Positions 38,492-47,922 of a stretch of 64,000 nt of DNA are shown here, piece after piece. Source of the stretch: Nocardioides sp. (GTDB lineage Bacteria > Actinomycetota > Actinomycetes > Propionibacteriales > Nocardioidaceae); NCBI RefSeq assembly GCF_030150155.1, contig NZ_JASLGR010000031.1, positions 1-64,000 of the forward strand, written 5' to 3'. Position 1 is the first letter of the stretch. Every line of letters starts with the position of its first letter. The notes beneath the pieces are model-generated. The model did no database searches and was not told where the DNA came from. It was given only the letters and a program-made list of their open reading frames with translations. Both the position numbers and the translations under genes were made by a program.

Positions 38492-38986
38492 ATGACTGTG
38501 ACGTTCGACGTGCTCATCGAGGTGCCCAAGGGCTCCCGCAACAAGTACGAGGTCGACCACGAGTCCGGCAAGCTCCGCCTGGACCGTGTGCTGTTCACCT
38601 CGATGGTCTACCCGGCCGACTACGGCTACATCGAGGACACCCTCGGTGGCGACGGTGACCCGCTGGACGCACTGGTCCTGCTCCCGTTCCCGCTCATCCC
38701 CGGCGTCCTCGTCGAGGCCCGCCCGGTCGCGATGTACGTGATGGAGGACGAGAAGGGCCAGGACGAGAAGGTCCTCTGCGTCCCGACCGACCCGCGCTTC
38801 GACCACATCCAGGACCTGGGTGACGTCGACGAGTTCACCCTGGGCGAGATCAAGCACTTCTTCGAGCGCTACAAGGACCTCGAGCCCGGCAAGCACGTCA
38901 AGGGCTCCGACTGGGTCGGCCGCGAGGCCGCCGAGGCCGAGATCACCGCCTCGTTCCAGCGTCTGAAGGACGCCGGCGAGCACTGA
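38492..38986 (+). CDS. ppa: Inorganic pyrophosphatase
   Basis: A 164-residue soluble family I enzyme that hydrolyses pyrophosphate. Motifs are EVPKGSRNKYEVDHESG, the Mg site GDGDPLDALVLLP (D-x-D-P-x-D) and KVLCVPTDPRFDHI. The ATG at 38492 has GGGGAG upstream. It is monocistronic with a very strong terminator. Confidence 0.96.
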   Translation: MTVTFDVLIEVPKGSRNKYEVDHESGKLRLDRVLFTSMVYPADYGYIEDTLGGDGDPLDALVLLPFPLIPGVLVEARPVAMYVMEDEKGQDEKVLCVPTDPRFDHIQDLGDVDEFTLGEIKHFFERYKDLEPGKHVKGSDWVGREAAEAEITASFQRLKDAGEH

Positions 38987-39007
38987 GCCGCCGCCGAGCC
39001 GGCGACG

Positions 39008-39052
39008 AATGACACCGAGGGCGCTCCGTTGCGGAGCGCCCTCGGTGTCATT
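39008..39052. terminator. Bidirectional terminator with 21-bp stem
   Basis: A perfect 21-bp stem (39008-39028 with 39032-39052; core ACCGAGGGCGCTCCG) closes on the 3-base loop TTG, starting AA and ending TT. It separates ppa from the convergent acyl-CoA dehydrogenase gene and is the longest perfect hairpin I saw here. Confidence 0.9.
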
Positions 39053-39078
39053 GTCCCCAGGTCAGGCCTGAGGCGAGC

Positions 39079-41052
39079 TCACTGGTCCTCGGCCCGGCCG
39101 GTGGACAGGAACGCCTCGGGGATCCCGAACGCGTCGACCAGGGTCCGTGCGTGCGGCCGCAGCTCGCGGCACAGCCGGTTGATCTCCGCCGTGATCGCCT
39201 TGCTGCGCTGCACCGAGAGCCGGCCGTGCTCCATCCACCAGGCCCGATCGGCCTCGATCACGCTGAGCGCGTGCAGGTCGGCGACCAGGTCGAGCAGGTC
39301 CCGGACCGGCCCCTCCTCCAGACCGGCGACCCGGTCGGCGAACGCCTCGTGCACCAGTCGGTCGACGTGGGCGTGACCGAGGGCGATGACGTGGTCCTGG
39401 ACGTGGGAGAAGACCGTCCCGGCCGGCGTACCGCGGTCGACGCCGCCCTTGAGCCGCCGTGCCACCCCGGCGAGCATGTGCTCCTCGCGGAAGCGCAGCA
39501 TCGCCTGGTGGTAGTCGGCGTCGCGGATGTCGGGCTCCCGACCGGCGCCCTCGCCGCTCGGCAGCAGGTCGCGGACCCGCTCCAGGAGCTTGTGCACCTG
39601 GGTCTTCTCCACCACCGTCTCGACCGCCTGGCCGGCGACGAAGCGGACCAGGTCGAGCTGGTCCATCGAGGAGAACTCCCCCGAGTAGTTGGTCAGCAGG
39701 CCCTTGGCGACCAGCTGGATCAGCACCGTGTTGTCGCCCTCGAAGGTGGTGAAGACGTCGGTGTCGGCCTTGAGCGCGGCGAACCGGTTCTCGGCCAGGT
39801 AGCCGGATCCGCCGCAGGCCTCGCGGCACTCCTGGATGGTCCGGGTGGCGTGCCAGGTCGCGACCGCCTTGGTGCCGGCCGCGCGTGACTCCAGCTCGCG
39901 GCGCTCCTCGGGCGCCTCATCGCCGCTCTCGGTCTCGGGCGCCGCGTTGAACGAGGCGTGCAGCTGGTCGACCAGCACCTCCTGGGCGAAGGTCAGCGCA
40001 TAGCTGCGCGCCAGCAGCGGCAGCAGCCGGCGCTGGTGCTGGCCGTAGTCGAGCAGCAGCGTCTCGGCCCCGTCCTCGCCGCCCTCGAACTGGCGGCGCT
40101 GCAACGCGTAGCGGATCGCGATGGTCAGGGCGACCTTGCTCGCCGTCACCGCCGCGCCGCCGACCGAGACCCGACCCTGGATCAGGGTGCCGAGCATGGT
40201 GAAGAAGCGCCGGTTCACCGACTCGATCGGGCTGGCGTAGGTGCCGTCGGCGGCCACGTCGGCGAACCGGTTGAGCAGGCTCTCCCGCGGGATCCGCAGG
40301 CCGTCGAACCAGATCCGGCCGTTGTCGACGCCGTTGAGGCCCATCTTGCGGCCGTCGTCAGCAATCCGTACGCCGGCCACGGGCCGCCCCGCCCGCCCGT
40401 CGGGACCGTGCTCCCGGATCCGCGCCACGAACGCGTGCACGCCCTGCGACTCGCCCTCGATCTCCAGCCGGGCGAAGACCACCGCGAGCTCGGCATGCTC
40501 GGCGGCGTTGCCGATGTAGTCCTTGTAGGCGTCCTCGGCCGTGGTGGTGAGGACGAACTCCTCGCTCGCGGGGTCGTAGGTCGCGACGGTGCCGATCGCG
40601 GCGACGTTGGAGCCGTGGCCGTGCTCGGTCATGGCGAAGCAGCCCAGCACCCGACCGTGGATCAGGTCGTCGAGGTAGGCGTCGTGGTGCCGCTGCGTCC
40701 CGAGCTGGAGGATCGCGCCGCCGAAGAGACCGAACTGCACCCCCACCTTGACCAGCACCGACAGGTCGCCGTGGGCCAGCGTCTCGAACGCCGCGATCGA
40801 CGCGCCGACGTCGCCCCCGCCGCCGTACTCGGTCGGGAAGCCGAGCACTGTCAGGCCGGAGTCGGCGAGCTCGAGCACCACCTCGCGGACGCGTTCGCGG
40901 AACTCCTCGAAGCCGAGCTCCTCGGCCTCACTCAGCACCGAGGCGTACGGCCCCAGGCCTTCGAGCACCCGCGCGCGGACGTCGGCGTGCGGGCCGGCGA
41001 GGATCTGGTGCAGGGCGGTGGTCAGGTCGGTCGGCACGGATTCGTCCCCCAT
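39079..41052 (-). CDS. Acyl-CoA dehydrogenase/oxidase family protein
   Basis: A 657-residue flavoenzyme of fatty-acid beta-oxidation. The ACAD core shows LGFPTEYGGGG, GCFAMTEHGHGSN (FAD contact), KMGLNGVDNGRIWFD and the C-terminal helical bundle. CREACGGSGYLAENR and FEGDNTVLIQLVAK are typical of acyl-CoA oxidases, and the length fits the ACOX-like group, so oxygen rather than ETF may be the acceptor. ATG at 41052 (MGDESVPTDL) is chosen. Confidence 0.9.
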   Translation of the reverse strand: MGDESVPTDLTTALHQILAGPHADVRARVLEGLGPYASVLSEAEELGFEEFRERVREVVLELADSGLTVLGFPTEYGGGGDVGASIAAFETLAHGDLSVLVKVGVQFGLFGGAILQLGTQRHHDAYLDDLIHGRVLGCFAMTEHGHGSNVAAIGTVATYDPASEEFVLTTTAEDAYKDYIGNAAEHAELAVVFARLEIEGESQGVHAFVARIREHGPDGRAGRPVAGVRIADDGRKMGLNGVDNGRIWFDGLRIPRESLLNRFADVAADGTYASPIESVNRRFFTMLGTLIQGRVSVGGAAVTASKVALTIAIRYALQRRQFEGGEDGAETLLLDYGQHQRRLLPLLARSYALTFAQEVLVDQLHASFNAAPETESGDEAPEERRELESRAAGTKAVATWHATRTIQECREACGGSGYLAENRFAALKADTDVFTTFEGDNTVLIQLVAKGLLTNYSGEFSSMDQLDLVRFVAGQAVETVVEKTQVHKLLERVRDLLPSGEGAGREPDIRDADYHQAMLRFREEHMLAGVARRLKGGVDRGTPAGTVFSHVQDHVIALGHAHVDRLVHEAFADRVAGLEEGPVRDLLDLVADLHALSVIEADRAWWMEHGRLSVQRSKAITAEINRLCRELRPHARTLVDAFGIPEAFLSTGRAEDQ

Positions 41053-41062
41053 GCCCCTGACG

Positions 41063-42100
41063 CTAGTGGACCTGAGCAACCTCCGGCACCGGCTCGGGTG
41101 AGACGGTGCCCTTGCGTCGGAACCTCTGCCCGCTGGCGAGGCCGCCGAAGTAGAACGACGCGAGCGCGATCAGCACGCCGGCGACGTCGTCGCTGACGTA
41201 GTGCCAGCCGAAGTAGAGCGTGGCGCAGACGGTGACGCCGAAGTTCACCCAGAACAGGATCTTGATCCAGCGCTGACGCAGCGTGTACTGCACCATCAGC
41301 GCGACCAGCAGCGTGATCGCGGTGTGCAGCGAGGCGAAGCCGGCGACGGTCTGGGCGGCGTTGGCCTGCTGGTCCCACAACGCTGTGTGGCGGGCGTTGA
41401 CCAGCGAGTCCATCAGGTCCGTGGTCGGGGTGTGGGTCAGCGGCGTGTAGACGTAGGGGTACTGCAGGCCCGGACCGATCGTGGGCAGCATGTAGTACGA
41501 GATCGTGCCCAGCGTCCAGGCCAGGCCCTGGGAGCAGACGAACCAGTAGCCGTAGCCGAGGTTCTTCGACCAGACCAGCCAGCAGGTCACCGCGATCGGC
41601 ACCAGCGGCAGGAACCACAGGTACACGTAGCTGAAGAAGAACGCCAGGATGTGGGTGCCGAAGATGTCCTGCAGCACCGCGCCCGGCTCGTGGCCGAAGA
41701 AGAGCGCCCTGTCGATCAGGTGCAGCTCGTGGTCGTACTGCGAGTGGATCAGGGACGGCAGCGCCGACTTGAGGTTCCGGTACGACACGTAGATGACGTA
41801 GAACGCGATCACGCCGACGGCGACCAGGGTCAGCCGTTCACGGTTCCAGTGGGTGCCGATCCGCTCGCGCAGCACCGGCAGCATCTGCGCGGGACGGCAG
41901 CGCGAGAACCACAGCGTGCGGGGCAGCAGGTCGAGCAGGATCGCGGCCGCGAGCAGCAGCGGCAGCCGCATCCAGGACGGGCCCAGGAAGCTGCCGTCGG
42001 GGTCGACCAACGGCTTGCCGCTGGCGATCGACACGATGACGGCCGCGGCACCGATGCCGACTGCGTTGATCAGGAGCAACAACTGGGCACGGCGATACAC
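41063..42100 (-). CDS. PAP2/AUR1-like integral membrane protein
   Basis: A 345-residue membrane protein with about seven helices. It carries the lipid-phosphotransferase signatures GFASLHTAITLLVAL (catalytic His) and YFGWHYVSDDVAGV (His and Asp), as in inositol-phosphoryl transferases and PAP2 enzymes. An upstream ..TISYYMLPTIGPGL block fits AUR1-like members. The GTG at 42100 is 11 bases after the permease stop, so it may be read through from the thiamine operon. Substrate is probably a polar lipid or prenyl phosphate, unproven. Confidence 0.82.
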   Translation of the reverse strand: MYRRAQLLLLINAVGIGAAAVIVSIASGKPLVDPDGSFLGPSWMRLPLLLAAAILLDLLPRTLWFSRCRPAQMLPVLRERIGTHWNRERLTLVAVGVIAFYVIYVSYRNLKSALPSLIHSQYDHELHLIDRALFFGHEPGAVLQDIFGTHILAFFFSYVYLWFLPLVPIAVTCWLVWSKNLGYGYWFVCSQGLAWTLGTISYYMLPTIGPGLQYPYVYTPLTHTPTTDLMDSLVNARHTALWDQQANAAQTVAGFASLHTAITLLVALMVQYTLRQRWIKILFWVNFGVTVCATLYFGWHYVSDDVAGVLIALASFYFGGLASGQRFRRKGTVSPEPVPEVAQVH

Positions 42101-42111
42101 GGAATGACACT

Positions 42112-43746
42112 TTACCGTCGACGGGGTAAGGCGACCCTCTCGCCGATGACCAGCACCGCGGCACTTAGCGCGGCCAGCACGACGGAGGCCGCCAGCGCGC
42201 CGCCGAAGTTCGCCGCTCCGGGGTGGGAGAGCAGCCGGTAGATCAGGATCGGCAGCGTCGGATGGCCGTCGCGGGCCAGGAAGCTGGTCGCCCCGAACTC
42301 GCCAAGCGAGACCGCCGCGGCCAGCCCCGCCGCCGAGATGAAGGCACTGCGCACCAGCGGCAGGTCGATCCGGAGCAGGATCTGCCGGGTGCTCGCACCG
42401 AGCGTCGCGGCGGCGTCGCGGAGCTGGTCGTCGACCCCGGCCCAGACCGGGACCAGGGTGCGGACCACCAGCGGCAGCGCCACCAGCGCCTGCGCGATCG
42501 GGACCAGCCACGGGCTGTCGCGCCACGAGCCGAGGGTGATCAGGAAGCCGAAGCCGAGCGTGACCGCCGAGACCCCGAGCGGCAGCATGAAGACGGCGTC
42601 CAGGCCTCGGCGTACGCGGGCCTCGGTCGGGCTCAGCGAGGGACGGCTCACCATCGCCGCCACCCAGCCGCCGAGCAGCATCGCCAGTGCCGTCGCCTCG
42701 GCGGTGGTGATCAGGCTGGTCCTGATCGCCGGTCCGGCGGTCTCGAACAGCGACGTGTAGTTCGCCAGGGTCCAGGCCCCGTCGCGCTGGAGACTGCCCG
42801 AGACCAGGGTGAGCAGCGGGGTCGCGATCACGATCACGACCAGGGCCGTCACTGCGATCGCCGGTACGTCGGCACGCGCGGCCCGACGCGGTGCCGCGGG
42901 CCCGCGCTCGGCGTCCACCGGGCGCTGGAACCGGGACGTGACCCCGAGCAGCACGATCACCACGGCGAGCTGGAGCAGCGACAGCGCCGCCGCGCCCTGG
43001 AGGTCGAGCAGGTTGGTGGTGAGCAGGTAGATCTCGGTCTCGACGCTGGAGTAGCGCAGCCCGCCGAGCATCAGCACGATGCCGAACGCGGTCGCGCAGA
43101 AGAGGAACGTCACCGCCGCCGAGCCGGCGATCGCGGGGGCGAGCGCGGGCAGGGTGATCCGCCGGAACTGGGTGAACGGGCCGGCCCCGAGCAGCGCGGC
43201 GGCCTCACCGGGCTCGGGGTCGAGGCTCTCCCAGGCCAGGCCGACGGTGCGGACCACGACCGGGATGTTGAAGAAGACCAGGGCCCCGACGATCGCGGCG
43301 GCGGAGTGGTCCAGGCCGAGCCCGCCGAGCAGCCCGCCGTCGGTGAGGAGCTGGCGGATCGCGATCCCGACCACCACGGTCGGGATCACGAACGGGGTCA
43401 GTACCAGCGCCCTGACCACGCCCCGACCGCGCCAGCGCAGCCGGTAGAGCACCGAGGCCGCCGGCACGCCGAGCAGCACCGTCAGCGTCGCGGCCAGCCC
43501 CGAGGACCACAGGGTGAACCAGAGCACCCGATGGACCCGGGGTCGGCCGAGCACGCTCAGCACGCCGCCCACACCGCCGCCGGTGCCGTCGTACGTCGGC
43601 TGGAAGCCGCGGCTGACCATCCCGCTCACCGGCACCAGGAAGAAGACTCCCAGGACGGCGAGCGGGACTGCCGCACCGAGCAGGATCAGTGCGGGACGGA
43701 ACCGTCGCCTCAGCGACTGGTCACGTCGGTCCACGTCCGCAGCCAC
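42112..43746 (-). CDS. thiP: Thiamine-type ABC transporter, fused permease
   Basis: A 544-residue permease made of two fused binding-protein-dependent domains, about 12 hydrophobic helices. Each half has an EAA loop: EPGEAAALLGAGPFTQFRRI (first half) and LRDAAATLGASTRQILLRI (second). This duplicated layout is typical of ThiP and FbpB. The TPP riboswitch ahead of the operon points to thiamine or its phosphates. The start overlaps thiB by 37 bases; an internal GTG at 43734 would reduce this. No ATPase gene follows. Confidence 0.88.
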   Translation of the reverse strand: MAADVDRRDQSLRRRFRPALILLGAAVPLAVLGVFFLVPVSGMVSRGFQPTYDGTGGGVGGVLSVLGRPRVHRVLWFTLWSSGLAATLTVLLGVPAASVLYRLRWRGRGVVRALVLTPFVIPTVVVGIAIRQLLTDGGLLGGLGLDHSAAAIVGALVFFNIPVVVRTVGLAWESLDPEPGEAAALLGAGPFTQFRRITLPALAPAIAGSAAVTFLFCATAFGIVLMLGGLRYSSVETEIYLLTTNLLDLQGAAALSLLQLAVVIVLLGVTSRFQRPVDAERGPAAPRRAARADVPAIAVTALVVIVIATPLLTLVSGSLQRDGAWTLANYTSLFETAGPAIRTSLITTAEATALAMLLGGWVAAMVSRPSLSPTEARVRRGLDAVFMLPLGVSAVTLGFGFLITLGSWRDSPWLVPIAQALVALPLVVRTLVPVWAGVDDQLRDAAATLGASTRQILLRIDLPLVRSAFISAAGLAAAVSLGEFGATSFLARDGHPTLPILIYRLLSHPGAANFGGALAASVVLAALSAAVLVIGERVALPRRR

Positions 43747-44813
43747 TCATCGCGGTGGGAGTCGATCTGGGCCGGGTCGACGGTCCACGGCTTCGTCGGC
43801 CGCGGCGCGAAGGCCGCCCAGTCGGCGGGCAGCGGGGTGTCGGCGACCACCGGGAAGACGTACATCGCGTCGGGCAGCGCCTTCTGCACCGCCGGGGTGA
43901 GCAGGAAGTCGAGGAACTTCTTCGCCCCGTCGGGGTTCTTCGCCCCGGTGAGGACGCCGGCGTACTCGACCTGGGTGAAGCAGGTGTCGAGCAGCGCCTG
44001 GGTGCTGGTCTTGCCGTCGGCCACGGTGAAGGCCGGGCTGGAGTCGTAGCTCAGCACGATCGGCTTGGTGCCCTTGCCACCACCGGCGGTGAAGTCGACC
44101 TCGTAGGCGTCCGACCAGCCCTGGGTCAGCTCGGCACCGTTGGCGATGAGCTTCTTCCAGTATGTCGGCCAGCTGTCGCCCTCGGCGGCGATCGTGGTCA
44201 GCAGGAACGCCATCCCCGGCGAGGAGGTGGCGGCGCCGGGGAGCACCGTGAGGTTCTTGTAGGCCGGCTTGAGCAGGTCGTCGAGGGTGCTCGGCGGGGT
44301 GAGGCTGTGCTTCGCGAACCAGGTGGTGTCGACGTTGAGGCAGACGTTGCCGTTGTCGACCGGGGTCAGCGCGCCCTTGTCGTCGCCGGGCAGGTCGTAG
44401 GCCTTCGCCCCGGCAGCGCTGTCGACCCGGGTGCCGTCGGCGAAGACGCCGGCCTCCAGCGCCCGCGAGGCGAAGGTGTTGTCCACACCGAACGCGACGT
44501 CGCCCATCGGGCTGTCCTTGGTCAGCACGAGCTTGTTGGTGAGCTGGCCGGCGTCACCGCTGGCGACGAGCTTCACCGTCAGACCGCTCTCCTTCTCGAA
44601 CCCCTTGATCAGGGCGTCGGGCAGGGAGAACGAGTCATGGGTGACCACGGTGAGCGTGGTCGGCGCCTTCGAGGCACCCGCCGAGGCGCCCGAGGACGCA
44701 TCGGAGCCACATCCGGACAGGATGAGGCTGGAGGCCAGGACGGCCGCCGCGGCCGCAGCCATCGAGGTGTGGGCGGGCAGAGTGGACTTGGTACGTGCGC
44801 GCTTCCGCATCAC
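43710..44813 (-). CDS. thiB: Thiamine ABC transporter substrate-binding lipoprotein
   Basis: A 367-residue binding protein. The signal peptide ends in LILSGC (lipobox; Cys35 by the GTG start). The mature part begins TLTVVTHDSFSLPDALIKGFEKESGL and has DVAFGVDNTFASRAL, matching ThiB/TbpA. The GTG at 44813 or ATG at 44810 starts the protein directly after the riboswitch. It is first in the operon. Confidence 0.9.
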   Translation of the reverse strand: MMRKRARTKSTLPAHTSMAAAAAAVLASSLILSGCGSDASSGASAGASKAPTTLTVVTHDSFSLPDALIKGFEKESGLTVKLVASGDAGQLTNKLVLTKDSPMGDVAFGVDNTFASRALEAGVFADGTRVDSAAGAKAYDLPGDDKGALTPVDNGNVCLNVDTTWFAKHSLTPPSTLDDLLKPAYKNLTVLPGAATSSPGMAFLLTTIAAEGDSWPTYWKKLIANGAELTQGWSDAYEVDFTAGGGKGTKPIVLSYDSSPAFTVADGKTSTQALLDTCFTQVEYAGVLTGAKNPDGAKKFLDFLLTPAVQKALPDAMYVFPVVADTPLPADWAAFAPRPTKPWTVDPAQIDSHRDEWLRTWTDVTSR

Positions 44814-44815
44814 GA

Positions 44816-44914
44816 CTCCCTTCGCCGGTGCTAACCGGTGCAGGTTCGGAGGGTCTGCGGATCCGTTTCCGCACTCTCAGCCCGGGCGGTGCGATGCACC
44901 TCAGGGCTCCCCTG
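44816..44914 (-). promoter_or_regulatory. TPP riboswitch (thi box)
   Basis: On the minus strand the conserved elements appear in order: CAGGGGAGCCCTGAGG, GGGCTGAGA (CTGAGA at 44880-44875), ACCCTCCGAACCTG (44854-44841) and GTTAGCACCGGCGAAGGGAG (44835-44816). The last contains the ribosome site AAGGGAG of thiB, so ligand binding would hide the start: translational control by thiamine pyrophosphate. Confidence 0.95.
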
Positions 44915-44968
44915 TCTGACCCGGGGAGTGTAACCACGCCACTGCCGTGGGAGGCAGGGCGGGAGGGG

Positions 44969-45448
44969 TCAGCTGCTGGCGGGAGGGCCGACCAGCAGGG
45001 CGATGCAGGTCAGCACGGCGACGGCGACGATCGCGGCGATCAGGCCCTGGCCGGGCTTGCGGATCAGCCAGCTGACGACCTTCTCCACGACCGTGCGCGG
45101 GGCCTGCGTGGCCAGCCGCCAGGAGCCGGTGAACCAGCCCTTGGCCTCAGCGGCCAGGTCGAACCAGATGGTGAAGAACGGCGGGATCGAGGAGGCCAGG
45201 CCGAGCACGATCCGGCGTACCTTCCACCGCTCGTCCACGCCCACCACGATGGTGGTCAGGCAGTAGGCGATGAAGACCACGCCGTGCAGCATCCCGCCGA
45301 TCCGCACCCCCAGCTCGGTGGTGTCGGTGACGTACTTGAGCACCATCCCGATCAGCAGCAGCGTCCAGGTGATCGCCTCCGCCACCGCGACGGTGCGGAA
45401 GAGACGCTGCGGGGTCCAGCGGGCGGGCTGGGTGTACGGCGACGACAT
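44969..45448 (-). CDS. DUF3817 membrane protein
   Basis: A 159-residue protein with three N-terminal helices of the DUF3817 family (RVAVAEAITWTLLLIGM-like start, GGMLHGVVFIAYCLTTIVV core) plus a C-terminal extension with one more helix (LIAAIVAVAVLTCIALLV). Such proteins are widespread in actinobacteria and uncharacterised. It follows the hydrolase gene by 11 bases on the same strand. Confidence 0.85.
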   Translation of the reverse strand: MSSPYTQPARWTPQRLFRTVAVAEAITWTLLLIGMVLKYVTDTTELGVRIGGMLHGVVFIAYCLTTIVVGVDERWKVRRIVLGLASSIPPFFTIWFDLAAEAKGWFTGSWRLATQAPRTVVEKVVSWLIRKPGQGLIAAIVAVAVLTCIALLVGPPASS

Positions 45449-45459
45449 GATGCTCCTGG

Positions 45460-46521
45460 TCAGGCGAGGGTGAACTCCACGCCGTCGGCAGTGACGGCAC
45501 GGGTGGCCTGTCCGCGGGCGACGAGGAGCTCCAGGTGAGCCTTGGTCTCCATCACGGCGAGGGCCGCATTGAACATATCCAAGGTGGAAAAGGCGTGCTC
45601 GTGCCGCGTCCAGGGCAGGTCGTTCGCCACCACGAGCGAGTTCTTCGACCCGGCGCCGGCCAGGGCGTCGAGGCAGAGCGAGAGCCGCTGCTCGTGGTGG
45701 GCCAGGAGCTGGTCGACCCGGGCGTGCGTGGACGGCGCGACAGGGCCGTGGGCGGGCAGCAGCCGCAGGTCGGGCAGCTCGCGGACGCGGGTCAGGGAGT
45801 TCATGAAGTCGCGCAGCGGCTGGTCGACCACGGCCGGCTCGAAGCCGATCGACGGGGTGATCGTGGGCAGCACGTGGTCACCGGCGAAGAGCACCCCGGC
45901 GGCCTGATCGGCGAAGACGAAGTGGCCCTGGGTGTGGCCCGGGGTGTGCACCGCGTCCAGGGTCCGCTCCCCGACCCGGATCTGCTGGTCGCCGTCGAGC
46001 CAGGTGTCGGGGTAGGCGTTCGAGCGCGGGTCCCGACCGTCGTCGGCGTCGAAGGACTCGAAGACCTCGGCGATCTCGAACGCGCCAGCCTCGCGGAGTT
46101 GGTCGACCATGTTCGGCCCCTCGGAGCCCTCCGGGTCGGCCATGATGTCGAACGTCGGCTTCTCGCCGAGGCCGAGCGTGACGTCGGCGCCGACCTCGGT
46201 GCCGAGCGTGCGGGCCAGCGAGTAGTGGTCGCGGTGCACGTGGGTGACCAGGAAGCGCCGGATGTCGGTGAACCGGCGGCCGATCTGCTTCAGACCCGCC
46301 TCCAGCGCGGCTCGGCCCTCGGTGATCGCCCAGCCGCCGTCGATCAGGGTCAGGCCCTCGGCGGTCTCCAGCACGTAGACGTTGATCGCCTTGAGGCCGT
46401 CCATCGGCAGCGGCAACGGGATCCGGTAGAGCCCCTCCTCGACCCGGACCGCACCGGGCGCACTCCAGTGCTCCCCGGAGTCAGGAGAGATCGCGGCACC
46501 GGTCGGGACAGAGATCGACAT
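45460..46521 (-). CDS. Metallo-beta-lactamase-fold hydrolase
   Basis: A 353-residue MBL-fold enzyme. The metal motif HxHxDH is THVHRDHYS, with the later ligands in VHTPGHTQGHFVF and LFAGDHVLP. The C-terminal helical domain (HEHAFSTLDMFNAALAVMETKAHLELL) is the BLACT-winged-helix type seen in glyoxalase-II-like and LACTB2-like hydrolases. The ATG at 46521 is preferred over 46536. Substrate unknown. Confidence 0.88.
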   Translation of the reverse strand: MSISVPTGAAISPDSGEHWSAPGAVRVEEGLYRIPLPLPMDGLKAINVYVLETAEGLTLIDGGWAITEGRAALEAGLKQIGRRFTDIRRFLVTHVHRDHYSLARTLGTEVGADVTLGLGEKPTFDIMADPEGSEGPNMVDQLREAGAFEIAEVFESFDADDGRDPRSNAYPDTWLDGDQQIRVGERTLDAVHTPGHTQGHFVFADQAAGVLFAGDHVLPTITPSIGFEPAVVDQPLRDFMNSLTRVRELPDLRLLPAHGPVAPSTHARVDQLLAHHEQRLSLCLDALAGAGSKNSLVVANDLPWTRHEHAFSTLDMFNAALAVMETKAHLELLVARGQATRAVTADGVEFTLA

Positions 46522-46605
46522 GCCCCCATCGTGCACGACGGTGCTGCCGCCGAGCGCGGAGGTCCCACCCAGGCGATCCTGCGAGGACCGAGGGGCGACC
46601 GAGGT

Positions 46606-46640
46606 GAGGGTCGTCCACCCCCCACCGGTGGACGACCCTC
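46606..46640 (-). terminator. Terminator after the cysteine-synthase-like gene
   Basis: GAGGGTCGTCCACC (46606-46619) and GGTGGACGACCCTC (46627-46640) form a perfect 14-bp stem with a 7-base loop, 80 bases past the stop at 46721. Confidence 0.82.
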
Positions 46641-46720
46641 GTGGGAGAGACGGACCGCCGGGAACCCCATGACGCGACTTCGGAGAAACTTTTTCGCGGG
46701 CCCCGACCCGGTGTCTCTAC

Positions 46721-47812
46721 TCAGACCTTCGGCACGACCCCGGTCAGGTCGTAGGAGGCCAGCGCCTCGACCCACGGCGTGGGGTCGATGCCCTGCTCGG
46801 CGAGCCAGTCGTCGGAGTAGTACGTCGACCCGTAGCGCTCCCCGGAGTCGCACAGCAACGTCACCACACTGCCCGACTCCCCCGCGGCACGCATCCGGTC
46901 CATCTGCTGCAGGGAGGCCCACACGTTGGTGCCGGTCGAGGGGCCGACGGTGCGCCCCAGCCGCTCGCTGACCCAGCGCATCGTGGCCACGCTGGCGCCG
47001 TCGGGGACCCTGACCATGTCGTCGACCACGCCGCCGACGAAGGACGGCTCCACCCGGGGCCGGCCGATCCCCTCGATCCGGGAGCCGCGGCCGACCGCGT
47101 CCGAGGTGTCGGCGGCCCAGCCGTCGAAGAACGCCGAGCCCTCCGGGTCGGCCACCAGCAGACGGGTGGAGTGCCGCCGGTAGCGCAGGTAGCGGCCGAT
47201 CGTGGCCGAAGTGCCACCGGTGCCGGCCGAGACCACGATCCAGGCCGGGACCGGGTGCTGCTCGCACTCCAGCTGGGCGAAGATCGACTCGGCGATGTTG
47301 TTGTTCCCGCGCCAGTCGGTGGCCCGCTCGGCGTAGGTGAACTGGTCCATGTAGTGCCCGCCACGCTCGGCGGCGATCCTCCGGGCCTCGTCGTAGACCT
47401 CACCGGCACTGTCGACGAACGCGCAGGTGCCGCCGTACCACTCGATCAGGGCGATCTTGGCCGGAGACGTCGAGCGCGGCATGACGGCCACGAACGGCAG
47501 CCCGATCAGTCGGGCGAAGTAGGCCTCGCTCACCGCGGTCGACCCCGAGGAGGCCTCCACCACGGTCGAGTCCGGCCCGAGCCAACCGTTGCACAGCGAG
47601 TAGAGGAACAGCGAGCGGGCCAGGCGGTGCTTGAGCGATCCGGTCGGGTGGACCGACTCGTCCTTGAGGTAGAGCTCCAGGCCGGCCTCGCCGATCGGGG
47701 CCGGAAGGCCCAGCACGTGCAGGTGGGTGTCGGCACTGCGGTTGGAGTCGGCCTCGACCCGGCGCACCGCCTCGTCGATCCAGTCACGATGGGCGGCAGG
47801 CATGCTCGGCAT
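46721..47812 (-). CDS. cds1: PLP-dependent cysteine-synthase family protein (Cds1-like)
   Basis: A 363-residue fold-type II PLP enzyme. The PLP lysine is in HPTGSLKHRLA, the phosphate/substrate loop in EASSGSTAVSEAY, and the glycine-rich cradle in SAGTGGTSATIGRYL. It lacks the usual cysteine-synthase-complex features and most resembles the mycobacterial cysteine desulfhydrase Cds1, which releases sulfide from cysteine. The gene name rests on that resemblance. It is divergent from mqo with 110 bases between. Confidence 0.8.
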   Translation of the reverse strand: MPSMPAAHRDWIDEAVRRVEADSNRSADTHLHVLGLPAPIGEAGLELYLKDESVHPTGSLKHRLARSLFLYSLCNGWLGPDSTVVEASSGSTAVSEAYFARLIGLPFVAVMPRSTSPAKIALIEWYGGTCAFVDSAGEVYDEARRIAAERGGHYMDQFTYAERATDWRGNNNIAESIFAQLECEQHPVPAWIVVSAGTGGTSATIGRYLRYRRHSTRLLVADPEGSAFFDGWAADTSDAVGRGSRIEGIGRPRVEPSFVGGVVDDMVRVPDGASVATMRWVSERLGRTVGPSTGTNVWASLQQMDRMRAAGESGSVVTLLCDSGERYGSTYYSDDWLAEQGIDPTPWVEALASYDLTGVVPKV

Positions 47813-47922
47813 GTCCGAAGCCTAGGCCGCGAGCACGCCCCTCACGCGCGGGGTGCGCGCGCAGGGTTGTGACGTACGGATCGTTGACCCCGAATCGTTA
47901 CCTGGGGTAGTTCAGGTCCAGA

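Noticed and set aside
43710..43746. Frameshift between thiB and thiP
   Set aside because: Both proteins are full length with intact ends; a 37-base overlap, reducible by a GTG start at 43734, explains the arrangement.
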